A DNA stretch of 64,000 bases from Shewanella carassii (GTDB lineage: Bacteria; Pseudomonadota; Gammaproteobacteria; Enterobacterales; Shewanellaceae), in the NCBI RefSeq assembly GCF_002777975.1, contig NZ_NGVS01000007.1:216-64215 (forward strand). The letters run 5' to 3'. The position numbers and the translations under genes were made by a program. Below, one piece after another: positions 20,190 through 30,591 of this stretch (within the stretch, counting starts at the first letter, position 1; every line of letters starts with the position of its first letter). A model generated the notes under the pieces. The model searched no databases and was not told the origin of the DNA. It saw only the letters and a list, made by a program, of their open reading frames with translations.

Positions 20190-20493
20190 CAGCCCGGTTT
20201 TCCAATTGTTGGCTTTATTCTGGCCACAGATCATACCAGAGCGACAAAAAATGAAAACCTTCTGTTCAGCGAAGTAAAATCTTGACCCATCCAAGTCAAG
20301 ATAATCGCCAAAAAAGTGACCAAGTTCAAATCAGCAGTCTCTTAATTTTGCGTTCGAGATCCGCTTTTTGAAATCCCTGTATACGCTAATCGTTACATTG
20401 AGTTTATCTTTAGGCTAGACTGAACTACGCAAATTTTACCGTTCGTCGAACAAAGACGTTACAACCATTTATAACAGAATTAGAGAGGAAGAC
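20190..20493. other. fadR/nhaB divergent intergenic region
   Basis: About 300 bases between the divergent starts. It must contain promoters in both directions, but I could not assign them with confidence. No clear FadR operator was recognised and no small reading frame has a ribosome site. The nhaB start has AGAGAGGAAG upstream. Confidence 0.5.
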
Positions 20494-22083
20494 ATGCCTG
20501 CTACACCGATTCAGGCTTTTATGAGTAACTTCTTGGGCAACTCGCCCAAGTGGTACAAGCTTGCAATACTGAGTTTTCTTATCATCAACCCGATACTTTT
20601 CAGCATCAATCCTTTTGTTGCGGGCTGGTTTTTGGTCGTGCAGTTTATCTTCACTCTGGCCATGGCACTTAAGTGCTATCCTCTGCAACCCGGCGGTCTA
20701 TTGGCGATTGAGGCCGTGTTTATTGGCATGACCAGTCCCAGCCAGGTATTGCACGAGATTGAGGCCAACCTCGAAGTATTATTGTTGTTGGTGTTCATGG
20801 TGGCCGGTATCTACTTTATGAAGCAGCTGCTGCTTTATGTATTTACCAAGATGATCACCAAGGTACGCTCCAAAATGATCGTATCCTTGATGTTCTGTGT
20901 CGCCTCCGCCTTCCTGTCAGCGTTCCTCGATGCCTTGACGGTTATCGCAGTAATCATCGCCGTTGCCGTTGGTTTCTACTCCATCTACCACAAGGTGGCG
21001 TCCGGTAAAGACTTCAGCGCCGATCATGACCACACCACTGATGGAAGCGAGCAACTCAATGCCCAAGAATTGGAAGACTTCCGGGGCTTCCTGCGTAACC
21101 TCTTGATGCATGCCGGTGTCGGTACTGCTCTAGGCGGCGTATGCACCATGGTGGGTGAACCGCAAAACCTGATCATTGCCGCTCAGGCTAACTGGCAGTT
21201 CTCTGAATTCGCCTTGCGGATGTCTCCCGTGACTGTACCCGTATTCTTTGCCGGTATCCTCACTTGTATGCTGGTGGAGAAGTTCCATATCTTTGGATAC
21301 GGCGCGCAACTGCCTGACGCTGTGCACAAAATTTTGGTGGAATTCGCCGCTCATGAAGATGCCCACAGAACCAGCAAAGACAAGATGAAGCTGGTAATCC
21401 AGGCTCTGGTTGGTGTTTGGCTGATTGTCGGTCTGGCCTTCCATCTGGCATCGGTTGGCCTTATCGGTCTATCTGTGATTATTCTGACGACTGCCTTTAA
21501 CGGTATTACCGATGAGCACGCTCTGGGTAAAGCCTTTGAAGAGGCCCTGCCCTTTACTGCACTGCTGGCAGTATTCTTCGCTGTAGTGGGTGTGATTATC
21601 GATCAAGGCCTGTTTGCCCCGGTTATCCAGTGGGCACTCGGCTTTGAAGGCAATATGCAGCTGGTTATCTTCTATGTGGCTAACGGTTTGTTGTCCATGG
21701 TCAGTGACAACGTGTTTGTGGGTACCGTCTATATCAATGAGGTGAAAGCCGCGCTGATTGATGGCCAGATCACCCGCGATCAATTTGACCTGCTGGCCGT
21801 TGCTATCAACACAGGCACTAACTTGCCATCAGTGGCAACGCCTAACGGTCAGGCTGCATTCCTGTTCCTGCTGACGTCGGCTCTGGCTCCACTCATCCGC
21901 CTATCTTATGGTCGTATGGTATGGATGGCGCTGCCTTATACTATTGTGCTGTCCATCGTGGGGGTACTGACAATTGAGCTTGGTTTCCTCGAGCAGATGA
22001 CCCAATACTTCTATGACTCTGGCATGATCCTGCACCACAGCGCCCAAGAGGTACTGGGTAAAGGTGCTGCAGTAGGCCACTAG
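20494..22083 (+). CDS. nhaB: Na+/H+ antiporter NhaB
   Basis: A 529-residue inner-membrane sodium/proton antiporter with about twelve hydrophobic segments; E. coli NhaB has 513. Recognisable family blocks are [13 protein letters not shown] near the N-terminus, [17 protein letters not shown] near residue 140 and VADNVFVGT-like [16 protein letters not shown] near 405. It contributes to sodium and pH homeostasis, fitting a marine host. It is followed by its own terminator and then dsbB, the fadR-nhaB-dsbB order of E. coli. Confidence 0.96.
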   Translation: MPATPIQAFMSNFLGNSPKWYKLAILSFLIINPILFSINPFVAGWFLVVQFIFTLAMALKCYPLQPGGLLAIEAVFIGMTSPSQVLHEIEANLEVLLLLVFMVAGIYFMKQLLLYVFTKMITKVRSKMIVSLMFCVASAFLSAFLDALTVIAVIIAVAVGFYSIYHKVASGKDFSADHDHTTDGSEQLNAQELEDFRGFLRNLLMHAGVGTALGGVCTMVGEPQNLIIAAQANWQFSEFALRMSPVTVPVFFAGILTCMLVEKFHIFGYGAQLPDAVHKILVEFAAHEDAHRTSKDKMKLVIQALVGVWLIVGLAFHLASVGLIGLSVIILTTAFNGITDEHALGKAFEEALPFTALLAVFFAVVGVIIDQGLFAPVIQWALGFEGNMQLVIFYVANGLLSMVSDNVFVGTVYINEVKAALIDGQITRDQFDLLAVAINTGTNLPSVATPNGQAAFLFLLTSALAPLIRLSYGRMVWMALPYTIVLSIVGVLTIELGFLEQMTQYFYDSGMILHHSAQEVLGKGAAVGH

Positions 22084-22125
22084 TCTGCTAACTATTGACT
22101 GAACCTTTCGGTTTCAGTAGAGTCC

Positions 22126-22154
22126 AAAAAACGCCCCTTCGTGGGCGTTTTTTT
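22126..22154 (+). terminator. nhaB terminator
   Basis: The stem AAAAAACGCCC / GGGCGTTTTTTT closes on a short CTTCGT loop and has a strong T-run. Confidence 0.92.
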
Positions 22155-22226
22155 ATGGGAATTGTATCCAGCAGCGGAGCCATTCTGCTAATTCTTGAAC
22201 TGATGGATACTCAACGGAGGATCATT

Positions 22227-22739
22227 TTGACCACAATGATACGTTTTGCGCACTCCCGAATGGCTTGGGGAATTCTGGCGTTGACTGCCTTATCTTTAGA
22301 ACTGGCTGCCTTGTACTTTCAGTATGTGATGCAGCTCGAACCTTGCGTCATGTGTATCTACCAGCGCCTGGCAGTATTGGGATTACTACTGGCCGGGATA
22401 ATAGGCTTTCTTGCGCCGAGAGTACGTCCTGTACGAATCTTGGCTGCGGTACTTTGGGGGATTAGTGCCAGTTGGGGGCTGAGATTGGCCATTGAGCTCA
22501 ACGACATGCAGCAGAACCCATCACCTTTTTCGACCTGTTCATTCCTTCCTGAGTTCCCTTCGTGGATGCCGCTGCATGAATGGCTACCTTCGATATTTAT
22601 GCCAACGGGCATGTGCTCTGATATTCCCTGGAGTTTTATCGGTATCACTATGTCACAGTGGATGATTGTCGCTTTTGCTACATATCTGGTCGCGCTGTTG
22701 CTCTATGTTTTGCCTATTCTGAGCAAGAGCCGTAACTAG
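22227..22739 (+). CDS. dsbB: Disulfide bond formation protein B
   Basis: An inner-membrane quinone reductase that reoxidises DsbA. It has 170 residues and four membrane segments. Both redox pairs are present: Cys40-Cys43 (EPCVMC) and Cys104/Cys130. The start is best placed at TTG 22227, with GGAGG six bases before it; an in-frame ATG three codons later (22236) would leave a 15-base gap to that site. With the TTG start, Cys104 and Cys130 fall at the E. coli positions. The frame extends further upstream but through the nhaB terminator. Confidence 0.93.
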   Translation: MTTMIRFAHSRMAWGILALTALSLELAALYFQYVMQLEPCVMCIYQRLAVLGLLLAGIIGFLAPRVRPVRILAAVLWGISASWGLRLAIELNDMQQNPSPFSTCSFLPEFPSWMPLHEWLPSIFMPTGMCSDIPWSFIGITMSQWMIVAFATYLVALLLYVLPILSKSRN

Positions 22740-22775
22740 GTATTCAATTCAAGCAAACGAGTTTTCTATGAGCAT

Positions 22776-22805
22776 AAAAAAGCCAAACAATCGTGTTTGG
22801 CTTTT
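22776..22805. terminator. Bidirectional terminator between dsbB and ycgN
   Basis: A 12-bp stem, AAAAGCCAAACA with TGTTTGGCTTTT around ATCG, sits between convergent genes with A/T runs on both sides. Confidence 0.9.
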
Positions 22806-22826
22806 ACTCTTGATGCCTGGATGGCA

Positions 22827-23267
22827 TCAATCCAAGTCCTTCAGTGGCCAGAGTACAATATGATCTTCAAGATCCCGGACTTTGGTTTCGCATTGTGTCT
22901 TGCCTTTAACCGACATCCCGGCTGCATGCATGGCATCCTTGGAGCCGGTCAAGAGAGGATGCCATGAAGGCAATGACCGCCCCAGGTATAAACGCCGGTA
23001 AGCACAACTATCCGGTAGCCAATTCAGATCAGCGATATTCGTCGCCGTCACCGCAGTGCACAGAGGTACAAATTCAAAGCGTTTTTCATAATGAATACAG
23101 CTACAGTCTTTATCAGACAATAACTTACAAGCTGCGTTAGTATAATAGAGCTCTTCAGTTTCATCATCGATGAGCTTATTGAGACAACATTTGCCGCAGC
23201 CGTCACAGAGCAACTCCCACTCATCCGGAGTCATTTCGGCCAGGGTCTTGGTTAACCAGAAGGACAT
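22827..23267 (-). CDS. ycgN: YcgN family cysteine-cluster protein (UPF0260)
   Basis: A 146-residue conserved protein rich in cysteine: CDGCGKCC near residue 21, then C47, CSC near 55, and further single cysteines near 70 and 88. The pattern matches the CxxCxxxCC zinc/iron-binding family UPF0260 (YcgN). Its biochemical role is not established. It lies downstream of the lytic transglycosylase and ycgL in the same direction, and in E. coli ycgN also sits close to ycgL and the min genes. Confidence 0.88.
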   Translation of the reverse strand: MSFWLTKTLAEMTPDEWELLCDGCGKCCLNKLIDDETEELYYTNAACKLLSDKDCSCIHYEKRFEFVPLCTAVTATNIADLNWLPDSCAYRRLYLGRSLPSWHPLLTGSKDAMHAAGMSVKGKTQCETKVRDLEDHIVLWPLKDLD

Positions 23268-23315
23268 AAACTTGTTGATTCGTTCTTGAAAACTTGCGTA
23301 AAAAGCTATTTTACA

Positions 23316-24293
23316 CTATTTCCGGGGGGGATACTTGATCCTTTCAGAAAGATAAGCCGCCGCCAGCGCAAAATAGTCCGAGTCCTGCCAACTTCGCAAG
23401 GCGCGGAAATTCTTGTACACCAGATAATGGCGACCACTTGTGCCATCAGGCATGAGCAATGATACCTGCATATCAGTCCGGTCCGGCAGATTAGCGCCAT
23501 CATAGCGACGTACCCCCAACTCTTGCCAATAGCTGAAGCTAGCCTGATGACCCAATCCCAATTGGCTGTCCTCTATGGATGTGGGCGCTTTGACCTGACG
23601 TCCCCAGGTTTGGGTATGATCCCAGCCGGCCTGTTGCAGATAATTGGCCACGGATGCCAAGCCATCGGCAAAGCTGTTCCAGATATCGACCTTACCATCA
23701 CCATCACCATCACTGCCGTATCGCAGATATGCACTTGGCATCAAACCCAAGGGCCCCATGGCACCGGTACTCGAACCCTTGAGTTCATTAAAGTCGAGCG
23801 CCTGCGACTCCAGGATTTTCAGTGCCGAGATAAATTCCCTCCGGTAAGCCTCTTGCCCTTCATAGGCCAATGAAGCCGTAACGGAAAGCACGGGGTAACT
23901 GCCCTGTTGATTACCAAAATCCGACTCGAGTCCCCAAAGAGCCAAAATAAACCTGGGTTGCACTCGATATTGCTTACCAAGTTTGAGCAGCAGTGGCCGA
24001 TACTCTTCGGCCAGCACCCGACCTTTGACCACCATCTGTTCATTGATAACTTTAGGAATATAGTTCTCTAGATCCTGTGGCGGCGCGGGGACAGACTTGT
24101 CCTCATTGGAGGCCCTTTTAAACAGTTTTATCTGGCTAAAGGCCTTATCCAATGTCAGTTCTTTTATCCCTTGTGCTGCCGCATCCTGCTTCAAGTTATC
24201 AAGGTACTGCTCAAAATTACCTTCAGACGCCACGCTAATATTCGTCAGCGATGCACTCAGCAGTGAAATAAACACCAGGGAAAGTCTATCCAT
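23316..24293 (-). CDS. Lytic murein transglycosylase, MltB family
   Basis: A 325-residue exported enzyme that cleaves peptidoglycan between MurNAc and GlcNAc with formation of 1,6-anhydroMurNAc. It has a signal peptide (about residues 1-23, no lipobox) and an SLT_2/MltB catalytic domain with Glu123 in ALWGLESDFG, followed by the conserved GAMGPLGLMPSAY block. A calcium-loop-like GSDGDGDGKVDIWN follows. The absence of a lipobox separates it from E. coli MltB, so it is probably a soluble periplasmic paralogue. It starts 15 bases after ycgL. Confidence 0.88.
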   Translation of the reverse strand: MDRLSLVFISLLSASLTNISVASEGNFEQYLDNLKQDAAAQGIKELTLDKAFSQIKLFKRASNEDKSVPAPPQDLENYIPKVINEQMVVKGRVLAEEYRPLLLKLGKQYRVQPRFILALWGLESDFGNQQGSYPVLSVTASLAYEGQEAYRREFISALKILESQALDFNELKGSSTGAMGPLGLMPSAYLRYGSDGDGDGKVDIWNSFADGLASVANYLQQAGWDHTQTWGRQVKAPTSIEDSQLGLGHQASFSYWQELGVRRYDGANLPDRTDMQVSLLMPDGTSGRHYLVYKNFRALRSWQDSDYFALAAAYLSERIKYPPRK

Positions 24294-24308
24294 AAAACGC
24301 GTTATTCC

Positions 24309-24596
24309 TTAAGCAGAATGATCATCCAAGCCTTTGCTGCGTCTCAAATCCTTAAGCATATCCACAGGAGGCGGTGGTAATTGCAAATAATAGCCCTTTT
24401 CTGCCAGTTCTGCTTTGACCTTATTGATGTCAGCAATGCCCAACTGTTGTCGTTTTTGCAGCGGCAACAACATTACCAATTGAGGAGGACCAAATACCTG
24501 CATCAAGGGAGCAGGTACATCGTCAAACTGATCTTTCTTGTTGACGAATAAATAGGTATCGGCTTTTTTCAGGCTCTTATAGACAGCACAGATCAT
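24309..24596 (-). CDS. ycgL: YcgL domain protein
   Basis: A conserved small protein of unknown role, often found with the min genes. The family signature is clear: MICAVYKS, TYLFVNKKDQF, FGPPQLVMLLPL and the C-terminal GYYLQLPPPP. The frame is open back to 24635; in-frame ATGs at 24635, 24614 and 24596 all lack a good ribosome site. I chose 24596 because homologues begin at MICAVYKS, giving 95 residues, but the upstream starts remain possible. It is divergent from minC and the first gene of a leftward ycgL-transglycosylase-ycgN group. Confidence 0.85.
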   Translation of the reverse strand: MICAVYKSLKKADTYLFVNKKDQFDDVPAPLMQVFGPPQLVMLLPLQKRQQLGIADINKVKAELAEKGYYLQLPPPPVDMLKDLRRSKGLDDHSA

Positions 24597-24718
24597 AATT
24601 GTATCAATTTCCATGGGTTCAAACTTGCCACTCATCGGGGCACACTATAACATGGACGCCTTGGAATATAACGCTGTCACGCAATCTGACTGCTCATTTT
24701 CTGGAGAATGACACCGGG

Positions 24719-25384
24719 ATGCCACAACCAAGTCTCGAGCTAAAAGGTTCCTCTTTTACGCTCTCCGTACTCCATATCAATACCCCAGATCTGGACGCCC
24801 TTTTCAAAGAACTTGATGCCAAGCTCGCCCAGGCGCCCCAATTTTTCCTTAACGCTCCGCTGGTACTCAACTTAAGTCAGGTCAACGGCACTGACATAGA
24901 TCTCAAAGGCCTACGCCAGGGGATGATAGAAAGGCAGCTGATAATAGTCGGGGTGACCGCGGCCAATAAGACACTCAACGAGGCCGCCAAAGCACAAGGC
25001 TTAGCCAGCATTAAGGCAGGCAAACAATCAGAATTCCCACCACCACCGCCGAGGATCACCAAGATAGTTAAACAAAACGTACGTTCCGGGCAGCAAATTT
25101 ATGCCAAAGACGGCGATTTAATTGTATTTGGTGCAGTTGGGAATGGCGCAGAAGTCATTGCAGATGGTAGCATTCATGTGTACGGGGCACTGCGTGGGAA
25201 AGCAATGGCGGGAGCCAGCGGCGACAAACATGCCGTGATCCTGGCCCAGTCCATGGAAGCTGAACTGGTTTCGATTGCGGGACAGTACTGGTTAACAGAA
25301 AACCTGCAACAACACTGTACCGCCAAGAGTAGTTGTATCAGACTCAGCGGTGAGTCATTAATCGTTGAATCTCTGCCCGGATAA
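24719..25384 (+). CDS. minC: Septum site-determining protein MinC
   Basis: Inhibits FtsZ assembly at the cell poles as the effector of the Min system. It has 221 residues: an N-terminal FtsZ-inhibiting domain, a proline-rich linker (EFPPPPPRI near residue 118) and a C-terminal beta-helix with [24 protein letters not shown], which binds MinD. The start is ATG 24719, with GGAGAATGACACCGGG upstream; the frame is open further up but without family similarity. It is the first gene of minCDE, with minD 26 bases downstream. Confidence 0.97.
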   Translation: MPQPSLELKGSSFTLSVLHINTPDLDALFKELDAKLAQAPQFFLNAPLVLNLSQVNGTDIDLKGLRQGMIERQLIIVGVTAANKTLNEAAKAQGLASIKAGKQSEFPPPPPRITKIVKQNVRSGQQIYAKDGDLIVFGAVGNGAEVIADGSIHVYGALRGKAMAGASGDKHAVILAQSMEAELVSIAGQYWLTENLQQHCTAKSSCIRLSGESLIVESLPG

Positions 25385-25410
25385 GGCAGACGCAAAGGAT
25401 AAAATAGATC

Positions 25411-26220
25411 ATGGCACAAATTATTGTTGTCACCTCAGGTAAAGGCGGTGTGGGCAAGACCACATCGAGCGCGGCTATCGCTACTGGCTTGGCACTAAAA
25501 GGACACAAGACTGTCGTTATCGATTTTGATATCGGCCTGCGTAATCTGGATTTGGTCATGGGCTGTGAGCGCCGGGTTGTTTACGACTTTGTCAATGTCA
25601 TCAACGGCGAAGCCAATCTGAACCAGACACTAATTAAAGATAAGCGCTGTGATAAACTGTTCGTTTTACCGGCGTCCCAAACCAGGGATAAGGATGCCCT
25701 GACCAAAGAGGGTGTCGGCAAGGTACTTGATGATTTGAGCAAAGACTTTGAGTACATCATCTGTGATTCTCCGGCGGGTATTGAGACCGGCGCCATGATG
25801 GCACTCTACTTTGCCGATACTGCCATAGTGACAACCAACCCTGAAGTCAGCTCAGTCAGAGATTCTGACAGGATACTCGGTATGCTGCAAAGCCGCAGCC
25901 GCCGCGCCGAACAAGGGCTTGAGCCCATCAAGGAGTATCTGTTGTTGACCCGTTACTCTCCAGCCCGAGTAAAAACCGGCGAAATGCTCAGCGTGGAAGA
26001 TGTGCAGGAGATATTGGCGATTCCGTTACTCGGGGTGATCCCTGAGTCTCAGGCGGTACTCAAGGCCTCCAACTCAGGGGTACCGGTAATCATAGATCAC
26101 GACAGTGATGCAGGACAGGCTTACGAGGACACTGTCGCTCGTTTGCTGGGTGAAGAGCTTCCGCTACGCTTCGTTGCGGAAGAGAAGAAGGGATTCCTTA
26201 AACGAATATTTGGTAGCTAA
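25411..26220 (+). CDS. minD: Septum site-determining ATPase MinD
   Basis: A membrane-cycling ATPase that recruits MinC and oscillates with MinE. It has 269 residues. The deviant Walker A GKGGVGKT is at 10-17, with FDIGLRNLD and CDSPAGIETGA as the further nucleotide-binding motifs. The C-terminal amphipathic membrane-targeting helix is present (KKGFLKRIFGS). It is three bases from minE. Confidence 0.98.
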   Translation: MAQIIVVTSGKGGVGKTTSSAAIATGLALKGHKTVVIDFDIGLRNLDLVMGCERRVVYDFVNVINGEANLNQTLIKDKRCDKLFVLPASQTRDKDALTKEGVGKVLDDLSKDFEYIICDSPAGIETGAMMALYFADTAIVTTNPEVSSVRDSDRILGMLQSRSRRAEQGLEPIKEYLLLTRYSPARVKTGEMLSVEDVQEILAIPLLGVIPESQAVLKASNSGVPVIIDHDSDAGQAYEDTVARLLGEELPLRFVAEEKKGFLKRIFGS

Positions 26221-26223
26221 ATT

Positions 26224-26484
26224 ATGTCATTACTCGACTATTTCAAAAGCAGTAAGAAAAGCAGTACCGCAGCAACCGCCAAAGAGCGTTTGCAAATCAT
26301 CGTAGCTCACCAACGTGGCGAGCGCGGGGTACCGGATTACTTTCCGCAGATGAAGCAGGAGATAATTGCAGTGATCCGCAAGTATGTACATATCTCTGAA
26401 GAACAGGTGTCTGTACAGCTGGATCAGAACGATGACAACCTGTCGGTACTCGAGCTCAATGTAACTCTGCCGGAGCGTCCCTGA
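26224..26484 (+). CDS. minE: Cell division topological specificity factor MinE
   Basis: An 86-residue protein that stimulates MinD ATPase and gives the Min oscillation its spatial pattern. It has the N-terminal amphipathic MSLLDYFKS, the anti-MinCD stretch [15 protein letters not shown], and the C-terminal dimerisation domain ending VTLPE. It is the last gene of minCDE. Confidence 0.97.
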   Translation: MSLLDYFKSSKKSSTAATAKERLQIIVAHQRGERGVPDYFPQMKQEIIAVIRKYVHISEEQVSVQLDQNDDNLSVLELNVTLPERP

Positions 26485-26575
26485 TACGCGCTCCAGCGGT
26501 AAAAGCCTGTGCCTGTGCATCCTCAAATTTAAAGACGAGCAAAGCACAAATAAAAAGTACATATGCAGCTGCAAT

Positions 26576-26603
26576 AAAGAAGGCACCCTAGGGTGCCTTC
26601 TTT
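26576..26603. terminator. Bidirectional terminator between minE and rnd
   Basis: The stem AAAGAAGGCACCC / GGGTGCCTTCTTT with a short TA-type loop lies between convergent units, about 90 bases after minE and 17 from the rnd stop. Confidence 0.9.
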
Positions 26604-26619
26604 ATTAATATAAGCAAAC

Positions 26620-27729
26620 TCAGAAAGTCAGCTTAGCTAACTTATCGGCCACTAACTGACCACGCCAGCCCAACAATACCAAGGGGATTGGCCCCTGTTT
26701 ACCGGCCCATACCCATTCAAGGTATTCGTGAATATGGCGCTTGGAGCCGAGTAACTCCATGGGCACATTGTCAGACTCAGCAACCTCTCCCAAACACTGC
26801 TTGATACTCTTGAAGGCGCTCTTATATCCAGGCTTGAGAGCCAACACATCCAAGGGCTCCGGCAGATTGCTCATATCCGCCTTGGCCATGACCTTAAGCA
26901 CATCTTTGGCGTAGAGACGCTTTTCATGATCCGTTAGCTCTTTCATGGCAAGCACGTCGTTGATCCCTCTTGGCTGACGCTTAGCCAAACCGATAAGAGC
27001 GTGGTCTTTCATGACAAAACCCAGCGCCATGTCCTTTGCCAGCGCCTTACGCAAACGCCAGGCTGCCAACACCTTAAGCACGGCTAACTGTTGCGTACTC
27101 AGTTGAAAGGCGTTCTTGACTCTTAGATATGCCGTGTCTTCATCAGGCGCATCCAGACGCCCTTCGGTCATGCGCTGACTCTCTTCCAATGCCCACTCAA
27201 GCCTGCCCTGCTGTTGCAATTTCTGCAGTAGCTGAGGATAGAGCTGGTGTAAATAATAAACGTCATTGGCCGCATAACTGAGCTGCGCTTTAGAAAGTGG
27301 TCGTTTCAACCAGTCAGTACGAGACTCTCCCTTGTCGAGCTCAACCCCTAAGCATTCTTGCACCAGCTTGGCATACCCCAAGCCGTGGCCCATACCGGCA
27401 ATGGCAGCCGCCAATTGACTGTCAAACAAAGGCTTAGGTTGACAATGGCCCTGACGGGCAAACACTTCCAAGTCTTCACTGCAGGAATGCAGCAACTTGG
27501 TGATCTTTTCATCGGTCAGCAAGGCCCAGAAACTAGAAAGATCCGAGATAGCCACAGGATCTATCAGCGCCAGAGTCTTACCATCATAGGCTTGAATAAG
27601 CCCTAGACAGGCATAGTAAGTGCGAGTGCGTACAAACTCAGTATCCAGTACCAATAATTTGGCCTCACGGTACTGGGCCACCAGCTGAGCCAAGGCGGCA
27701 TCATCTTCTACATACAGGTAATCTTGCAA
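26620..27729 (-). CDS. rnd: Ribonuclease D
   Basis: A 3'-5' exoribonuclease for tRNA and stable-RNA maturation, about 370 residues. It has an N-terminal DEDD exonuclease domain (VLDTEFVRTRTYY, CSEDLEVF and the late YAANDVYYLHQLY of the DEDDy class) and a C-terminal HRDC domain. There is no ATG at the N-terminus. TTG at 27735 directly abuts the GGGAG ribosome site, while TTG at 27729 sits six bases from it, so I use 27729. E. coli rnd is also known for a UUG start. It follows fadD on the same strand, as in E. coli. Confidence 0.93.
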   Translation of the reverse strand: MQDYLYVEDDAALAQLVAQYREAKLLVLDTEFVRTRTYYACLGLIQAYDGKTLALIDPVAISDLSSFWALLTDEKITKLLHSCSEDLEVFARQGHCQPKPLFDSQLAAAIAGMGHGLGYAKLVQECLGVELDKGESRTDWLKRPLSKAQLSYAANDVYYLHQLYPQLLQKLQQQGRLEWALEESQRMTEGRLDAPDEDTAYLRVKNAFQLSTQQLAVLKVLAAWRLRKALAKDMALGFVMKDHALIGLAKRQPRGINDVLAMKELTDHEKRLYAKDVLKVMAKADMSNLPEPLDVLALKPGYKSAFKSIKQCLGEVAESDNVPMELLGSKRHIHEYLEWVWAGKQGPIPLVLLGWRGQLVADKLAKLTF

Positions 27730-27800
27730 ATTCAACTCCCATCCTGCGCGAGTTTCCAGGCCCCGGAAACACGAGAGCCGGCTGGCGCCGGCTCTCTATA

Positions 27801-29474
27801 TTATGCAGATTTGGCCTCATCTCTGAGTTCTCTGCGCAGGATCTTTCCTACGTTGGTTTTCGGCAATTCGTCCCTGAATTCTACCAGTTTCGGCACTTTA
27901 TATCCTGTTAAATGATGACGACAATGCTTGATAAGCTCCTTGTCGGTCAAAGATTTGTCTTTTGCCACCACAAAAATCTTCACCAGTTCACCACTGACCT
28001 CATGGGGTACCCCCACGGCGGCCACTTCAACTACCTTGGGATGCAAGGCCACTACCTCTTCCACTTCATTGGGGAAAACGTTGAAGCCAGAAACTAGGAT
28101 CATATCTTTCTTGCGGTCAACGATATAGAAAAAGCCCTTTTCATCCATATAGCCGATATCGCCTGTGGCCAACCAACCGTCTTTGTCGATCACTTTGGCA
28201 GTTTCTTCAGGACGCTGCCAATAACCCAACATCACCTGGGGTCCCTTTGCGTAAAGCTCGCCTGTCTCCCCCTGAGGCAATACTTGACCATCGTCACCCC
28301 GTACCTGAATTTGTGTCGAAGGTGCTGGCAAGCCGATAGAACCGTTATAACCGGCCAAATCATAAGGGCAGCAAGCCACTAGAGGTGAAGCTTCGGTCAG
28401 GCCATAACCTTCGAGCAAGCGGGTCTTGGTGATGTTCTGCCACTTGTCGGCTACGGCGCGCTGCACTGCCATCCCCCCACCAATTGAGAGCTTGAGGCGA
28501 GAGAAATCCAATGCCTTAAACTCTTCACTGTTGACCAGGGCGTTGAACAGAGTATTAACTCCAGTCAGCGCGGTAAAAGGCGTTTTCTTGAGTTCGGCAA
28601 CAAACCCAGGAATGTCCCTTGGATTGGTGATCAGCAAATTGTTGGCACCTTTATGCAGGAACAACAAACAATTCACCGTCAAAGCGAAAATATGGTAAAG
28701 CGGCAAGGCGGTTACCACAAACTCCTTGCCATCGTTGAGCAGGGGGGCATAAGCACCGTTGGCCTGCAATACGTTGGCAACTATGTTGCCATGGCTGAGC
28801 ATGGCGCCCTTGGAAACGCCTGTGGTACCGCCGGTATATTGCAAAAAGGCCACATCATCACTCTTGACCTCAGGCTTGACATATTGTGCTTTCTTGCCGG
28901 CTCTCAAGGCTCGGCGCATGGAGATGGCGTGGGGCAGAGAGTATTTGGGTACCAAGCGCTTGATGTACTTCACCACAAAATTAACCAAGGTACGCTTGGG
29001 AGCACTCAAGAGATCACCAAGCCCTGTGATAATCACATTCTTGACCGGCGTTTGATCGACAACAGCTTCCAGCGTACTGGCAAAGTTGGACACAACCACG
29101 ATAGCCTTGGCACCGGAATCGACCAGCTGATGCTTGAGCTCTCTTGGGGTATAGAGCGGGTTGACATTGACCACGACCATGCCGGCTCGCAACACACCAA
29201 ACAGCGCGATAGGATATTGCAACAGGTTTGGCATCATGATCGCCACTCGATCGCCCTTTTGCAACTTGAGATCATTTTGCAAATAGGCAGCAAAAGCCCG
29301 GCTGCGCTCTTCCAACTTTCGGTAGGTCAGGGTTGCCCCCATATTGACGAACGCGGGCTGATCGGCATAGGTATTCACCGCCTTCTCAAACATCTCCAGC
29401 AAAGAAGTATAACGGTGTACATCAATTTCAGCTGGCACATCGGCAGGCAGACTGTTAATCCAGGGCTGGTCCAC
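27801..29474 (-). CDS. fadD: Long-chain fatty acid-CoA ligase
   Basis: Activates fatty acids to acyl-CoA at the inner membrane, the entry to beta-oxidation. It has 557 residues. The ATP/AMP motif [16 protein letters not shown] lies near 215-230, followed by [10 protein letters not shown], and [17 protein letters not shown] with the FACS-type [16 protein letters not shown] block. The start is GTG at 29474 with TAGGAG upstream. It has the same direction as rnd and is probably under FadR control, though I did not find a clear FadR or PsrA site in the 200 bases upstream. Confidence 0.96.
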   Translation of the reverse strand: MDQPWINSLPADVPAEIDVHRYTSLLEMFEKAVNTYADQPAFVNMGATLTYRKLEERSRAFAAYLQNDLKLQKGDRVAIMMPNLLQYPIALFGVLRAGMVVVNVNPLYTPRELKHQLVDSGAKAIVVVSNFASTLEAVVDQTPVKNVIITGLGDLLSAPKRTLVNFVVKYIKRLVPKYSLPHAISMRRALRAGKKAQYVKPEVKSDDVAFLQYTGGTTGVSKGAMLSHGNIVANVLQANGAYAPLLNDGKEFVVTALPLYHIFALTVNCLLFLHKGANNLLITNPRDIPGFVAELKKTPFTALTGVNTLFNALVNSEEFKALDFSRLKLSIGGGMAVQRAVADKWQNITKTRLLEGYGLTEASPLVACCPYDLAGYNGSIGLPAPSTQIQVRGDDGQVLPQGETGELYAKGPQVMLGYWQRPEETAKVIDKDGWLATGDIGYMDEKGFFYIVDRKKDMILVSGFNVFPNEVEEVVALHPKVVEVAAVGVPHEVSGELVKIFVVAKDKSLTDKELIKHCRHHLTGYKVPKLVEFRDELPKTNVGKILRRELRDEAKSA

Positions 29475-29676
29475 AAATTTCTCCTAAAATTCCGTCTTCA
29501 GCGGAAACGACTCTCTGTCGTTAAAGCCCGCGGCGTTTGCGGGCAAAGCACTGAGTATTTTTATGAAGTTCTTATTAAGGCCTTTGGCCTCGACTCTTGG
29601 TGTTTAACTTTCGCGCCGCAAAAATCATACGGGCGTTTAAAATTTTGATCATCATCACATAAAAGCTTTTATTTGC

Positions 29677-30570
29677 CTAGTCCCCCGGATTGGATTTTCT
29701 CCCATGGAGAAATCCGGCCAAGGTCTGCGCTACTTCGCTGGCATTGCCCATGTGTAAATGGTGATCCCCTTGTAGTTGCACTATTTGCAAGTCACTGTAC
29801 CAGGCGCGGGCCTGGGGTAAACTCTGCACCAATCCAGGAAATCCCTGCTCACCCGTGATAAGTAAGCTGGGGATGGCGATCCCCTGCATCAGCGATGCTA
29901 CCTGCTCAAAACAAAGTCGCATCGGCGAATCGAGTCGCAGTCTTGGGTCGCTGCGCCATCTGGCGCCTTGGGCATCAATTTGCATATTGCGCGTCACCAA
30001 CAATCTGGACCAAGGCTCGGCCAATCCGGTCAGTTGTACCCGGGCTCTGATGGCCGATTCAACACTGTCATAAACCACTTGGCGGCGTTTGCTGCAAAGC
30101 ATGCGTTTATGGGCTGTAAAGCTCTTTCTCAGTCTCGGCTTGACCTGCTCGACCGCTTCATAGAGAGGAGCGAAAGCTTCAATCAACAGCAGCTTGGCAA
30201 CTCGCTCGGGAAACGCGGCAGCATAGGCGCTGGCGACGATTCCCCCCAGCGAATGCCCTAAAAGAATGACAGGTTCATCGACAGTTAAACTGTCGAGCAG
30301 CAACTCAAGATCATATAGATAATCAACCCAATGTAGTGGGTAATGCCCAGGTCTGTGCTCCGATAAACCATGTCCCGGCCAGTCGATGGCCAGAACACGA
30401 TAATCATCCATCAGCTTCTCAGCCAAAGGGGCAAAGCTGTTGCTGTTATCCAGCCATCCATGCAATGCCAATATCAGGGGTTTATCTTCCGCGCCCCAGC
30501 ATTGGGCGGCCAGGTTGAGATGCGGCAGCGGGATGTTCTGTGCTTTTACGGGGGCGGAAGGTTGCCACAT
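29677..30570 (-). CDS. Alpha/beta hydrolase
   Basis: A 297-residue soluble hydrolase of the alpha/beta fold. It has an oxyanion region LHGWLDNSNSF near residue 40, the nucleophile elbow GHSLGG near 106, and a C-terminal GDHHLHMG whose His would complete the triad. The substrate is unknown; serine esterase or thioesterase chemistry is likely. The ATG is preceded by AGAGGA. It starts 21 bases after the predicted methyltransferase, so the two probably share a transcript. Confidence 0.85.
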   Translation of the reverse strand: MWQPSAPVKAQNIPLPHLNLAAQCWGAEDKPLILALHGWLDNSNSFAPLAEKLMDDYRVLAIDWPGHGLSEHRPGHYPLHWVDYLYDLELLLDSLTVDEPVILLGHSLGGIVASAYAAAFPERVAKLLLIEAFAPLYEAVEQVKPRLRKSFTAHKRMLCSKRRQVVYDSVESAIRARVQLTGLAEPWSRLLVTRNMQIDAQGARWRSDPRLRLDSPMRLCFEQVASLMQGIAIPSLLITGEQGFPGLVQSLPQARAWYSDLQIVQLQGDHHLHMGNASEVAQTLAGFLHGRKSNPGD

Positions 30571-30591
30571 AATTCCTCTGTTGTCAGCGTA

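Noticed and set aside
29526..29590. Two small GC-rich hairpins upstream of fadD
   Set aside because: Neither is followed by a T-run nor matches a known FadR or PsrA site; too short to assign.
28653..29648. A 331-residue frame antisense to fadD
   Set aside because: FadD motifs on the other strand are unambiguous; this is a shadow frame.
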